Source: Aurantiacibacter suaedae (GTDB lineage Bacteria > Pseudomonadota > Alphaproteobacteria > Sphingomonadales > Sphingomonadaceae). From it: 64,000 bases of DNA. Under the pieces are notes generated by a model. The model made no database searches. It had not been told where the DNA came from and worked only from the letters and a program-made list of their open reading frames with translations. Position numbers and translations under genes: made by a program. The stretch covers positions 868,001 to 932,000 of the forward strand of contig NZ_SKCG01000001.1 in NCBI RefSeq assembly GCF_005434915.1. The letters are read 5' to 3'. The first letter of the stretch is position 1; every line of letters starts with the position of its first letter. Shown here piece after piece: positions 49,310 to 59,074 of this stretch.

Positions 49310-49921
49310 ATGACCGAGAGACCGACCCGCTCCCTTTCTGGCAACACCGCCCGCCGCCTTGCGCTGGGCGGAGCCGGGCTGGCTGCGCTGGCAGCCCTCG
49401 GCCTGAGCCTTGGCGGCTGCGTTGCAAGTCCGCCAGCGCCGGTGGCAGCCCCGGCCCAAACGCCCGCTCCGGCACCCGCGCCTCAGCCGCAACCTACGGC
49501 TGCGCCGACGCAGGCGGTCACCCCGGCGTACGACAACTGGATGGACGCGCCGCAGACGCCGGGGGACTGGTCGTTTCGGCTGATTCCCACTGGTGCGCTG
49601 GCGCAGTTCGGCAGTGATCCCGCCAATCCTCTTTTCGGGCTGGAGTGCGTGAAGGCGACCCGGCAGGTGCTGCTGCACGTGCCCCGCGCGAGCGGCGGCG
49701 CAATGCTGCTCCGCACCGAGAGCATGGACCGCACGCTTGAACCGGCCAGCCTGCCGAGCGGCCCGAGCTATGTCCGCTATCTGGTCGCCGCGCGCGATCC
49801 CTTGCTCGATGCGATGGCCTTTTCGAAGGGTCGCTTCGCCGCGCAGGTGAGCGGCGGCCTCGCCTACTACCTGCCCGCTTGGCCCGAGGTTACTCGGGTG
49901 GTGGAAGAGTGCAGAAGGTAG
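49310..49921 (+). CDS. Lipoprotein-like hypothetical protein
   Basis: 203 residues. Signal sequence after TRSLSGNTARRLALGG with a lipobox-like LSLGGC, then a Pro/Ala linker (APAPAPQPQPTAAPTQ) and a folded part with WSFRLIPTGALAQFG and GLAYYLPAWPEVTRVVEECR. A twin arginine (ARR) precedes the hydrophobic stretch. No known domain; likely anchored to a membrane by the cysteine. Confidence 0.7.
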   Translation: MTERPTRSLSGNTARRLALGGAGLAALAALGLSLGGCVASPPAPVAAPAQTPAPAPAPQPQPTAAPTQAVTPAYDNWMDAPQTPGDWSFRLIPTGALAQFGSDPANPLFGLECVKATRQVLLHVPRASGGAMLLRTESMDRTLEPASLPSGPSYVRYLVAARDPLLDAMAFSKGRFAAQVSGGLAYYLPAWPEVTRVVEECRR

Positions 49922-50288
49922 GATGTTTTGTTTGCGCAGCCCCATCCGGGGCTGCGTCCTCGGCGCTGTTCCCTCCGCCCTTGCGGGCTGCGGGGCGCCT
50001 GCGGGCGGGCGGTCGCCCTTGCGGCCCTTCGGGCCGGCGCAGCGCTGCCTATTCGCGGGCGGATCCATTCGGACGCAAGCTGGCTTTGGCCCCGCTTAAA
50101 ACAGGCCAACCACCGTCACAAAACCATCAAATATTCCGCGTCGGCGCAGGCGATCTATTCTGACTGTGAAAAAGTTAAATTCAAGGCTTGTCTTGCGATG
50201 CAGCACGATTCACAAAGGACACAAGGCCAGCGGTTATCGCGGTCTTCGCCCCCGGTGAAACGGTTTTGGGTGTTGGCTTAATAGCGCG

Positions 50289-50302
50289 AAAGGAGGTGAT
50301 CC
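50289..50302 (+). promoter_or_regulatory. Perfect extended Shine-Dalgarno sequence
   Basis: AAAGGAGGTGATCC is complementary along all 14 bases to the 3' end of 16S rRNA and ends one base before the ATG at 50304. Ribosome binding sites this long are rare. Confidence 0.8.
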
Positions 50303-50303
50303 G

Positions 50304-50363
50304 ATGTCTCATGGTTCAGCAGGGAGGTCGGCTAGTTTCCGCACAGGGCACTATCGGGTTTAA
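50304..50363 (+). CDS. Putative 19-residue peptide ORF with very strong SD
   Basis: ATG followed by 18 sense codons (MSHGSAGRSASFRTGHYRV) and TAA. The peptide is basic and Ser/Gly/Arg-rich; it contains no run of branched-chain residues, so it is not a classical ilv attenuation leader. The next stable hairpin lies 50 bases downstream and ilvE starts about 250 bases further on. Either a real small protein or a ribosome-loading element of a regulatory RNA. Support is the SD only. Confidence 0.45.
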   Translation: MSHGSAGRSASFRTGHYRV

Positions 50364-50413
50364 ACACCCGCGTAGAGGCTTTGTGGGCGGCACTTCCGGC
50401 CGCTGACCATGCG

Positions 50414-50449
50414 AAGGGCTGTTTCCGTTTCGGCGGAAGCAGCCCTTCT
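50414..50449 (+). terminator. Long hairpin after the small ORF (possible terminator)
   Basis: AAGGGCTG and TTCCG pair with CGGAA and CAGCCCTT around a short loop; CTCATTTG follows. The T-run is weak, so termination is uncertain, but the stem is strong and ends the putative small transcript before ilvE. Confidence 0.5.
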
Positions 50450-50614
50450 CATTTGTGCTCAGAATTCGCTGTGCAGAAGCGCCCCTTCAAATCCTCGCTC
50501 CAACAGGCTAGACCATGCGCTGACACCGGCCAATTCGATGGAAAGTTTCTTCCTATCTTGCATTGACGTAATTTTCTGTCATTAGCGCCCATTCCACAGC
50601 AAGGACCACATAGC

Positions 50615-51715
50615 ATGGCGACCCTCGCCGAAAGCCCGATTGCCTTCGAGACCCTGACCCACCCGGCCCCGACCCCCACCGAACAGCGCGAAGCGCGCAT
50701 CGCCGAGCCGGGGTTTGGGACCGTATTCACCGATCACATGGTCTCGATCGACTGGGACGAGGTGCACGGCTGGCACAATGCCAAGGTCGGCCCGCTGGAG
50801 GCGATCCCGCTGCACCCGGCGTCAAGCGTGCTGCACTATGCTCAGGAAATCTTCGAAGGCCTCAAAGCCTATCGCCTCGATGATGGCACCATGGCGCTGT
50901 TTCGGCCGGAAGAGAACGCCCGCCGCTTCAACGCCTCGGCACACCGGCTAGCCATGCCCGAACTGCCCGAGGAGACCTTTGTCGAGGCCGTGCGCCTCGC
51001 GGTGGAGGCAGACAAGGACTGGTTTCCCCCGGTCGATGGCGGTTCGCTTTATATCCGGCCCTTCATGTTCGCGACCGAGCACTTCCTCGGCGTACGTCCG
51101 GCCAAGAACTACAAGTTCCTCGTGATCTGCTCGCCTGCGGGCAACTACTTCAAGTCGGGCGCTCCTGCGGTCAGCGTCTGGGTGTCGGACTATACCCGCG
51201 CGGCTCCGGGCGGAACGGGCGCGGCCAAGTGCGGCGGCAACTATGCGGCCAGCCTCGTGCCCACGAAGGAAGCCTTCGCGCTGCACCACGATCAGACCGT
51301 GTTTCTCGACGCCGCCGAGCACAAGTGGATCGAGGAACTGGGCGGCATGAACCTGTTCTTCGTGTTCGATGACGGCTCGATGATCACCCCGCCGCTCTCG
51401 GGCACAATCCTTCCTGGCATCACCCGCGACAGCCTCATCACGCTCGCCCGCGAAGAGGGCCTTGCCGTGCGTGAGGAGCGTTATTCGATCGATCAGTGGC
51501 AGGCCGATGCGGCCTCGGGCCATCTGCTCGAGACTTTCGCCTGCGGCACTGCCGCTGTCGTCACCCCCGTCGGCACCGTGGCCGGGCGCGAGCACAACTT
51601 CACCATCGGCACCGGCGGCCCCGGTCAGCTTACCGGCAGGCTCAAGCAGCGGCTGGTCGATATCCAGCGCGGCAAGGCCGCCGATCCGCACGGCTGGGTC
51701 ATGAAGCTGGATTAA
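50615..51715 (+). CDS. ilvE: Branched-chain amino acid aminotransferase
   Basis: 366-residue class IV PLP enzyme of the longer (type II, eukaryote-like) form. Landmarks are FTDHMVSIDWDEVHGWHNAK, LHYAQEIFEGLKAYR, RPFMFATEHFLGV, the catalytic lysine region GTGAAKCGGNYAASL and EELGGMNLFFVFDDG. Final step of Leu, Ile and Val synthesis. Six bases later the DUF3817 gene begins. Confidence 0.95.
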   Translation: MATLAESPIAFETLTHPAPTPTEQREARIAEPGFGTVFTDHMVSIDWDEVHGWHNAKVGPLEAIPLHPASSVLHYAQEIFEGLKAYRLDDGTMALFRPEENARRFNASAHRLAMPELPEETFVEAVRLAVEADKDWFPPVDGGSLYIRPFMFATEHFLGVRPAKNYKFLVICSPAGNYFKSGAPAVSVWVSDYTRAAPGGTGAAKCGGNYAASLVPTKEAFALHHDQTVFLDAAEHKWIEELGGMNLFFVFDDGSMITPPLSGTILPGITRDSLITLAREEGLAVREERYSIDQWQADAASGHLLETFACGTAAVVTPVGTVAGREHNFTIGTGGPGQLTGRLKQRLVDIQRGKAADPHGWVMKLD

Positions 51716-51720
51716 GCGCG

Positions 51721-52023
51721 ATGAAGATGCTGCAAGCTTTCCGTGCCGTCGCCTTCATCGAAGGGATCACCACGATCCTGCTGTTCCTCGTCGCCATGCC
51801 GCTGAAGTATGGGCTTGGCTACGATGCGCTGATCCGGCCTTTCGGCATGGCGCATGGGGTGGCCTGGCTCGCCTATCTTGCGGCCATGGCGGTGTGTCTG
51901 CCGGGCAAGGGGTTCACCATTGCCGAATGGCTGCGCACTTTCGTCTTCGCGCTGTTCCCGACCGGCACCTTCCTCAACGACCCGCTGATCGCACGCCGTC
52001 AAGAACAGCTCTCGCGCGTCTGA
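51721..52023 (+). CDS. DUF3817 integral membrane protein
   Basis: 100 residues, three transmembrane helices. FRAVAFIEGITTILLFLVAMPLKYG and RPFGMAHGVAWLAYLAAM are typical of DUF3817 (YdzA-like), followed by the cytoplasmic-end motif ALFPTGTFLNDP. Close spacing behind ilvE suggests cotranscription. Function unknown. Confidence 0.88.
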   Translation: MKMLQAFRAVAFIEGITTILLFLVAMPLKYGLGYDALIRPFGMAHGVAWLAYLAAMAVCLPGKGFTIAEWLRTFVFALFPTGTFLNDPLIARRQEQLSRV

Positions 52024-52084
52024 CCCACCTTGCTCCCCTCCCCTTGGGGAAAGGGCTTTGCGAGTCGCTGCTACGTCGTCCCGC

Positions 52085-53734
<1,650 letters not shown>

Positions 53735-53828
53735 AAGGCAGGCATCCATGTGGCAACAATTGAAACTTGTTGCCTGCCTAGGACGCTTGGCAGCGCGTGT
53801 CCATCGCGCTCGCGGCGCGCGGCAAGGC

Positions 53829-54272
53829 TCAGGCCTCGCGGTCGTTCCAGCGCCAGGCAGCCCGCTCGCCGCGCACCGCATCGACCATCTGATCGGCCAG
53901 GCGCAGCGTCTCGCCAAGGTCGACATCGACCTCCGGCTGGGACGGAGCAAGCATGGCCGACAGCGCACCAGCCGAAACGAGGAACACGTCGCGCCGGGTC
54001 ACACCATCGGCCGCGACATCGGCATAGGCGCGCTGCACGTCGCCATTGGCCTTGTGTACGGCGATGCTGGCCTCACCCGCCGTGACATCGGCGAAGGCAT
54101 AGCGGCCTTCGGCATCGGTCTGCGTGGTGCGATCGCTATCACCCAGCGACACCGCCACGCCCGCCACCGGCAGCCCGCGCGCGTCGATCACGCTGCCTGA
54201 CAGCTCGCCCGCAAAGGCGGCACCGGGCGCGGCGACGAGAACGGCAGCAACGAGGCAGAGACCAAAGCGCAT
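53829..54272 (-). CDS. Secreted protein with carboxypeptidase regulatory-like domain
   Basis: 147 residues, signal peptide ending GAAFAGE. Residues 23-95 form a transthyretin/CarboxypepD_reg-like beta sandwich: LSGSVIDARGLPVAGVAVSLG and TTQTDAEGRYAFADVTAGEA. The C-terminal segment is helical. Often such domains are found on TonB receptors; here it stands alone. 94 bases upstream of the M49-like gene on the same strand, so a joint envelope role is possible. Confidence 0.8.
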   Translation of the reverse strand: MRFGLCLVAAVLVAAPGAAFAGELSGSVIDARGLPVAGVAVSLGDSDRTTQTDAEGRYAFADVTAGEASIAVHKANGDVQRAYADVAADGVTRRDVFLVSAGALSAMLAPSQPEVDVDLGETLRLADQMVDAVRGERAAWRWNDREA

Positions 54273-54397
54273 AAAACAGATCCATTTGGCGCGGGACGAT
54301 TCGCCCGCATCACATGGTCGTTGCTCAAGCCGACTATGATGACAGCTTTATTGCACTTGGTGACTTTTTCGCGTCGCCCGCGGGGCCGTGCGGTGAC

Positions 54398-55993
54398 CTA
54401 GGCGAGCGCGCGCAGGATCAGGTCGCTGGCGCGTTCACCGATCATGATCGAGGTGGCATTGGTGTTGCCCTGCGGGATTGTCGGCATGATCGACGCATCA
54501 GCCACGAACAGCCCTTCCACCCCGATCACGGCGCAATCCGGCCCGACCACCGCTTGCGGATCGTCCACCGCGCCCATCTTCGCGGTGCCAACCGGGTGAT
54601 ACATCGGGATCGTCGCCAGCCCGAGATAGCGCGACAGGCCTGCCGCATCGGCAAAGTCCGGCCCCGGCCTCACCTCGCTGGTGACGAGCCCGGCCATGGC
54701 GGCCTGATCCATCACCTTGCGCGCGACTTCCAGCCCCTCGACCAGCTGCGCACGGTCGTCATCATTGCCGAGCAGCTGGTGCGTAATCACCGGCGGCGCC
54801 TCGGCGTCGTTGGCGGCAAGCGTGATCGCGCCACGCGAGGCCGGGCGCATCAGGCCCACCAGCGTGGTGACCGCGCTGCCCTCGCGCAGGGCTAGGTTGC
54901 CATCGGGCGTTATGTCGAAAGCAAAGGCCGAGAAGGCGAGCTGGATATTCGGCGCGGGCAGCTCCTCGCGCGTCTTCACAAAGGCTTGCGCGTGGCCGAT
55001 CCCGGTGGTGAGCGCACCGCTGCGCTTGGCAAGAAATCCGAGCACCGACTTCGCGCCGCCAACTCCGCGCGCATCGTTGTTAAGCGTATGGGCCGCAACC
55101 TCGTTCACAAGGTGGACTGCCGGGTGTTCCTGCAGGTTCTGCCCCACCCCTGCTCGGTCGGCGATCACATCAATGCCGTGCTCTTTCAGATGCGCACCCG
55201 GCCCCACACCCGACAGCATCAGCAGGCGCGGCGTGTTGAGCGCGCCTGCCGAAAGCACAACGCCCTCGCGCGCCTCCAGCACCTGCTCTGCGCCCATGCA
55301 GCGGATCGTCACGCCGGTGGCGCGTTTGCCCGTGAAGTTCACCCGCAGCACCTGCGCCTCGGTGCGGATATCGAGCGTCTTGGGCCGGTTCTTCAGATAG
55401 CCCGTGGTCGGCGAGCGTAGGCCGCCCCGCTGCGAGAGCTGGATATAGTCGACGCCCTCGCTCTGCTCGCCGTTGAGGTCGCTCGAACGCGGATAGCCCG
55501 CCTCTTCCACCGCCGCGATCCAGCTATCGGTAACCGTGTAGCGCGAGCGCACTTCGGAGACCGCAATCGGCCCCCCAGTGCCGCGCCATGGGTCCTTTCC
55601 GCGCTCGTTATCTTCAAGCCGCTTGAAGAACGGCAGAACACTCTCATAGTCCCAGCCCTTGGCGCCCAGTTCGGCCCAATGGTCGTAATCCCAGGCGGCG
55701 CCGCGGATGAACATCATCCCGTTGATCGCGCTGCCGCCGCCGAGCCGCTTGCCCGCCGGCCAGACATCGGGGCGGCCACCTACGCTCGGGTCGGGCTCAG
55801 CCTTGTACATCCAGTCGAAGTTCGGCGTGTGGACGATCCCGCTCATCAGCGCGGGCACCTTCGAGCGCAGATCGAACTTGCCGCTGCCCGCCTCGATCAG
55901 GGTGACGCGCTTGCCCGCCTCGGCCAGCCGCACAGCCAGCGGCAGGCCCGCCGAGCCGCCGCCAACAACGATAATATCTGTCTCTCTGGTCAT
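54398..55993 (-). CDS. GMC family FAD-dependent oxidoreductase (choline/alcohol dehydrogenase type)
   Basis: 531 residues from MTRETDIIVVGGGSAGLPLA. FAD-binding GGGSAG, GGGSAINGMMFIRG (GMC signature 1), LSAGALNTPRLLMLSGVGP (signature 2), and HPVGTAKMGA with the catalytic His. BetA-like in shape, but without betB or betI next to it the substrate is open; a primary alcohol or polyol is a fair guess. Confidence 0.9.
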   Translation of the reverse strand: MTRETDIIVVGGGSAGLPLAVRLAEAGKRVTLIEAGSGKFDLRSKVPALMSGIVHTPNFDWMYKAEPDPSVGGRPDVWPAGKRLGGGSAINGMMFIRGAAWDYDHWAELGAKGWDYESVLPFFKRLEDNERGKDPWRGTGGPIAVSEVRSRYTVTDSWIAAVEEAGYPRSSDLNGEQSEGVDYIQLSQRGGLRSPTTGYLKNRPKTLDIRTEAQVLRVNFTGKRATGVTIRCMGAEQVLEAREGVVLSAGALNTPRLLMLSGVGPGAHLKEHGIDVIADRAGVGQNLQEHPAVHLVNEVAAHTLNNDARGVGGAKSVLGFLAKRSGALTTGIGHAQAFVKTREELPAPNIQLAFSAFAFDITPDGNLALREGSAVTTLVGLMRPASRGAITLAANDAEAPPVITHQLLGNDDDRAQLVEGLEVARKVMDQAAMAGLVTSEVRPGPDFADAAGLSRYLGLATIPMYHPVGTAKMGAVDDPQAVVGPDCAVIGVEGLFVADASIMPTIPQGNTNATSIMIGERASDLILRALA

Positions 55994-56055
55994 CGTAACT
56001 CCCGTTACGATTGCAATGCCGCATGTGGCCCCGCGCGGCAAGGGTCAGCCGGGCG

Positions 56056-57075
56056 TCAGGCCGCCCGCGCGAGCAATTCCTCCGCCGCCGGGCCGTTCTC
56101 AAGCAGAGCTATTAACGCTCGCTCCTCGCGGGTAAGCCAGCGCGTGGTCCGCGGCATCTCCAGCGTTTCGCGCCATTCTTCCTGCCGTTCGACCAGGTTA
56201 ATCACGGCCGGATGGATATAACTCTTGCGGGTGACGGCAGGGGTATTGCCGAGATGCTCGGCCACCTCCCCAATCACAGCCTTGATCGGCAGCACTTCCT
56301 TGGCATGGGCGAGCAGCGCCAGGCCTTTCACACTCGCATGGAAGGTACGGAAGTGCTTGGCGGTGAACCCCTCGCCCATCGTCTCACGCAGATAGTCGTT
56401 CACGCAGGCCGAGGTCACCTCATGGCAGGTGCCATCGGGATCGCGCCACTGGAACAGCCGCTGGCCGGGCAGATCATGCAAGCGCCGCACGAAGGCGGCC
56501 AGCGCGCGGTCGCTCAGCGCCACCTCACGGTCCTTGCCCGACTTGCCGCGAAAAGCGAGCTTGATCGTTTGTCCGCGCACCTCGGCATGGCGACGCTCAA
56601 GCGTCGTCGCGCCATAACTCTTGTTCGTGCGGGCGTAGGCCGCATTGCCGATGCGCAGCGCGCCGAGGTCAAGCAGCCGCACAACGCTGGCAATCGCACG
56701 CTCGCGGGTAAAGCCACGCTGCGTCAAATCCTCTTCGACCCGCTTGCGCAGCTTGGGCAGCGCGAGGCCGAACGCGTGGCAGGCATCGAACTTCTCCGCC
56801 TCGCGCCACGTGCGAAACTCGGGATGATAGCGATATTGCTTGCGTCCACGCGCATCCATCCCGGTGGCAAGAATATGGCCGTTGGGCATAGGGCAGAACC
56901 ATGCCGCACTGTAGGCCGGCGGCAAAGCAATGGTGTTGAGCCGCACGCGCTCAGCCCTGTCAGCGATCAGCGCGCCGAGCGGATCGTAATACGCCCAGCC
57001 CCTGCCAGCACGGCGGCGTGTGATGCCGGGCATCGTATCTTCAACGTGTATGAGGCGCGGGGGCTTGGTGGCCAT
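56056..57075 (-). CDS. DNA topoisomerase IB
   Basis: 339-residue poxvirus-like type IB topoisomerase. GWAYYDPLGALIADRAERVRLN and the core with RHAEVRGQTIKLAFRGKSGKD, DYLRETMGEGFTAKHFRTF, and the active-site tyrosine Tyr286 in TPAVTRKSYIHPAV. Relaxes positive and negative supercoils without ATP. Present as a chromosomal gene in many alphaproteobacteria. Divergent from the GST gene, with 148 bases between. Confidence 0.93.
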   Translation of the reverse strand: MATKPPRLIHVEDTMPGITRRRAGRGWAYYDPLGALIADRAERVRLNTIALPPAYSAAWFCPMPNGHILATGMDARGRKQYRYHPEFRTWREAEKFDACHAFGLALPKLRKRVEEDLTQRGFTRERAIASVVRLLDLGALRIGNAAYARTNKSYGATTLERRHAEVRGQTIKLAFRGKSGKDREVALSDRALAAFVRRLHDLPGQRLFQWRDPDGTCHEVTSACVNDYLRETMGEGFTAKHFRTFHASVKGLALLAHAKEVLPIKAVIGEVAEHLGNTPAVTRKSYIHPAVINLVERQEEWRETLEMPRTTRWLTREERALIALLENGPAAEELLARAA

Positions 57076-57223
57076 GATAAAGGCTCAAACCCTTGTGCTG
57101 GCTCGCCGGTTCCCGGACATGAAAGCCCGGCCCGCACCAAGGCCAGGAAATGCTTTTGCTTGCAGCAGGCCGAGCGGCCAACCATCTACTCGGACAACAC
57201 CTTATCCAGTGGGAGACCAACCG

Positions 57224-58093
57224 ATGTCCGATACCTATACCCCGCCCGAAGTGTGGACCACCGACGCCGAGAACGGCGGCAAGTTTTCCGGCATAAACCG
57301 CCCCACCGCCGGTGCGCGGGAGGAAAAGGCGCTGCCGGTCGGCGAGCATCCGTTCCAGCTCTATTCGCTCGGAACGCCCAACGGGGTGAAGGCGACGATC
57401 ATGTTCGAGGAACTGATCGAAGCGGGTCATCCCGAGGCGGAATACGACGCCTGGATGATCAAGATTTTCGAGGGTGACCAGTTCGGCTCCGGCTTTGTCG
57501 ACATCAACCCCAACTCCAAGATACCCGCGCTGCTCGATCGCACGGGCGTGGAGCCGGTGCGTGTGTTCGAAAGCGGTTCGATCCTCGTGCATCTGGCCGA
57601 AAAGTACGACTTCCTGCTGCCCTCAACGGGCCGCGGGAGAACCGAGGTGTTCAACTGGCTGATGTGGCAGATGGGCAGCGCGCCGTTCATCGGCGGGGGG
57701 TTCGGGCACTTCTATGTCTACGCGCCCGAGCGCTACAAGTATCCGATCGACCGCTATGCGATGGAGACCAAGCGGCTCTTCTCGGTGGCCGACAATCAGC
57801 TCGGCGAGACCGAATACCTTGCCGGCAGCGAATATTCGATTGCCGATATCGCCGCCTACACCTGGCTCGGCAACCTCTACCACGGCGCCTATAACGGGGC
57901 GGACAAGTTCCTCCAGTTGCACGAGTTTGAAAACGTGGGCCGCTGGGTAAAGGCAATCGACGCGCGCCCCGGTGTGATTCGCGGGCGTCTGGTCAATACG
58001 CAGGCGATGCCCGAGCGGCATTCGGCGGCGGATTTCGACAAGGTGGAAGATCGCAGCCTGTTCGAACCGGTGCGCAAACGCGCAGATGTCTGA
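57224..58093 (+). CDS. yghU: YghU-type glutathione S-transferase / disulfide reductase
   Basis: 289 residues from MSDTYTPPEVWTTDAENGGKF. The thioredoxin-like N-terminal domain holds FQLYSLGTPNGVKATIMFEEL, and INPNSKIPALLD with ESGSILVHLAEKY binds glutathione. The helical domain has GHFYVYAPERYKYPIDRYAMETKR. E. coli YghU has disulfide-bond reductase activity with two bound glutathiones. Length and N-terminal extension match this subfamily. Confidence 0.92.
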   Translation: MSDTYTPPEVWTTDAENGGKFSGINRPTAGAREEKALPVGEHPFQLYSLGTPNGVKATIMFEELIEAGHPEAEYDAWMIKIFEGDQFGSGFVDINPNSKIPALLDRTGVEPVRVFESGSILVHLAEKYDFLLPSTGRGRTEVFNWLMWQMGSAPFIGGGFGHFYVYAPERYKYPIDRYAMETKRLFSVADNQLGETEYLAGSEYSIADIAAYTWLGNLYHGAYNGADKFLQLHEFENVGRWVKAIDARPGVIRGRLVNTQAMPERHSAADFDKVEDRSLFEPVRKRADV

Positions 58094-58151
58094 CCTGTGA
58101 CTTGCGCGCGAGAGCGAGGCCGCTATATGGCACCGCTCTCGCGAACGCTGC

Positions 58152-58226
58152 TGGGGCGTCGCCAAGTGGTAAGGCAGCGGCTTTTGGTGCCGCCATTCGC
58201 AGGTTCGAATCCTGCCGCCCCAGCCA
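58152..58226 (+). tRNA. tRNA-Gln (UUG)
   Basis: 75 bases, including an encoded CCA. Acceptor stem TGGGGCG/CGCCCCA with G discriminator, D-arm GCCAAGTGGTAAGGC, anticodon stem GCGGC/GCCGC with loop TTTTGGT giving anticodon TTG, and T-arm GCAGGTTCGAATCCTGC. All stems pair. Confidence 0.97.
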
Positions 58227-58495
58227 ATCTTTCTATGGTCGCAAGCGTTTGAAGATTAATGCCTTCCCCTGCGAATCGAAACGCCGTGGCACCCTCTCGT
58301 GGGTACCGCCGTGGGTTCGATTTTCGAACCATGAAACGGTTTACAGAGCACGGCAAGCGGCAGCTTGAAGTTAGACAAGCTTCCGCCTCGATCTGCGAAC
58401 GCAGCACAACGCCAGCGCGTGCTCCCGCCCACCTGCACAGCCTGAGTTTATTCTGCACGCTTGAGCAATTCATGGTGCGGTGCAATATGCGCTGC

Positions 58496-59071
58496 ATGAA
58501 CATCGCCATCATCGATGAAAACCGCGCCCGCGCCTCGATTATCGAGGAAGGCTTGGCGGGCATCGAAGGTGATATTCACGTGATCACCGGGCGCGAGGGC
58601 CTCCTCGCCAAGATCGAACAGATCGCGCCAGACATCGTGCTCATCGATCTCGGCAACCCCTCGCGTGACGTGCTGGAGGAATATTTCGCTGTCAGCCGGG
58701 CTCTCGCCCGGCCCATCGCCATGTTCGTGGACGAGAGCGACGACGATGCCATCGCCGCTTCAATCGATGCAGGCGTTTCCGCCTACGTGGTGGACGGTCT
58801 TGCCGCCGGGCGTATCCGGCCCTTGCTCGATCTGGCGGTCAAGCGCTTCAACGCCTTTGCCCGGCTTCAGGCCGATCTCGCCGAGGCCAAGGGCAAGCTG
58901 GCCGAGCGGGAGACAATCGACCGGGCCAAGCGCATCCTGATGGATTCCAAGCGGATTACCGAGCCCGAAGCCTATGCCGAGCTGCGCCGCAAGGCGATGA
59001 GTTCGAGCCGCCGCATCATCGATATTGCCGAAGCCGTCGTCACCGCGCACGACCTCTTGGGAGGAAGCTGA
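58496..59071 (+). CDS. nasT: NasT-type response regulator with ANTAR antitermination domain
   Basis: 191 residues from MNIAIIDENRARA. Receiver domain 1-120 with the phospho-acceptor-like Asp51 in VLIDLGNPSRD, then an ANTAR RNA-binding domain at about 130-185 (ERETIDRAKRILMDSKRI, AYAELRRKAMSSSRRI, DIAEAVV). In known systems NasS sequesters NasT without nitrate and releases it with nitrate. NasT then binds tandem hairpins and prevents termination. Its predicted RNA target is in the nrtA leader downstream. An alternative start at 58487 adds three residues. Confidence 0.92.
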   Translation: MNIAIIDENRARASIIEEGLAGIEGDIHVITGREGLLAKIEQIAPDIVLIDLGNPSRDVLEEYFAVSRALARPIAMFVDESDDDAIAASIDAGVSAYVVDGLAAGRIRPLLDLAVKRFNAFARLQADLAEAKGKLAERETIDRAKRILMDSKRITEPEAYAELRRKAMSSSRRIIDIAEAVVTAHDLLGGS

Positions 59072-59074
59072 ACC

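Larger units (their letters stand above)
49922..50614 (+). other. Structured intergenic region upstream of ilvE
   Basis: 693 bases. It holds a hairpin after the lipoprotein gene (CGCAGCCCC/GGGGCTGCG near 49938-49959), a GC-palindrome-rich block up to about 50050, a tiny ORF with an extreme ribosome binding site at 50304, and a long hairpin at 50414-50449. No larger gene is credible. Confidence 0.55.

Noticed and set aside
50284-50310. Fragment of a 16S rRNA gene 3' end on the - strand
   Set aside because: Only the 14-base anti-SD complement matches; the conserved 16S bases beside it are missing, so it is a ribosome binding site on the + strand.
50344-50405. A +1 frameshift at GTT-TAA extending the small ORF into KHPRRGFVGGTSGR
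   Set aside because: The extended peptide would be basic and plausible, but no known slippery context or internal SD of the RF2 kind is present, so it stays speculation.
58313-58345. TGGCAC-like element near 58300 as a sigma54 site for nasT
   Set aside because: The -24 TGGCAC is followed by CGTGG where TTGCA is needed at -12.
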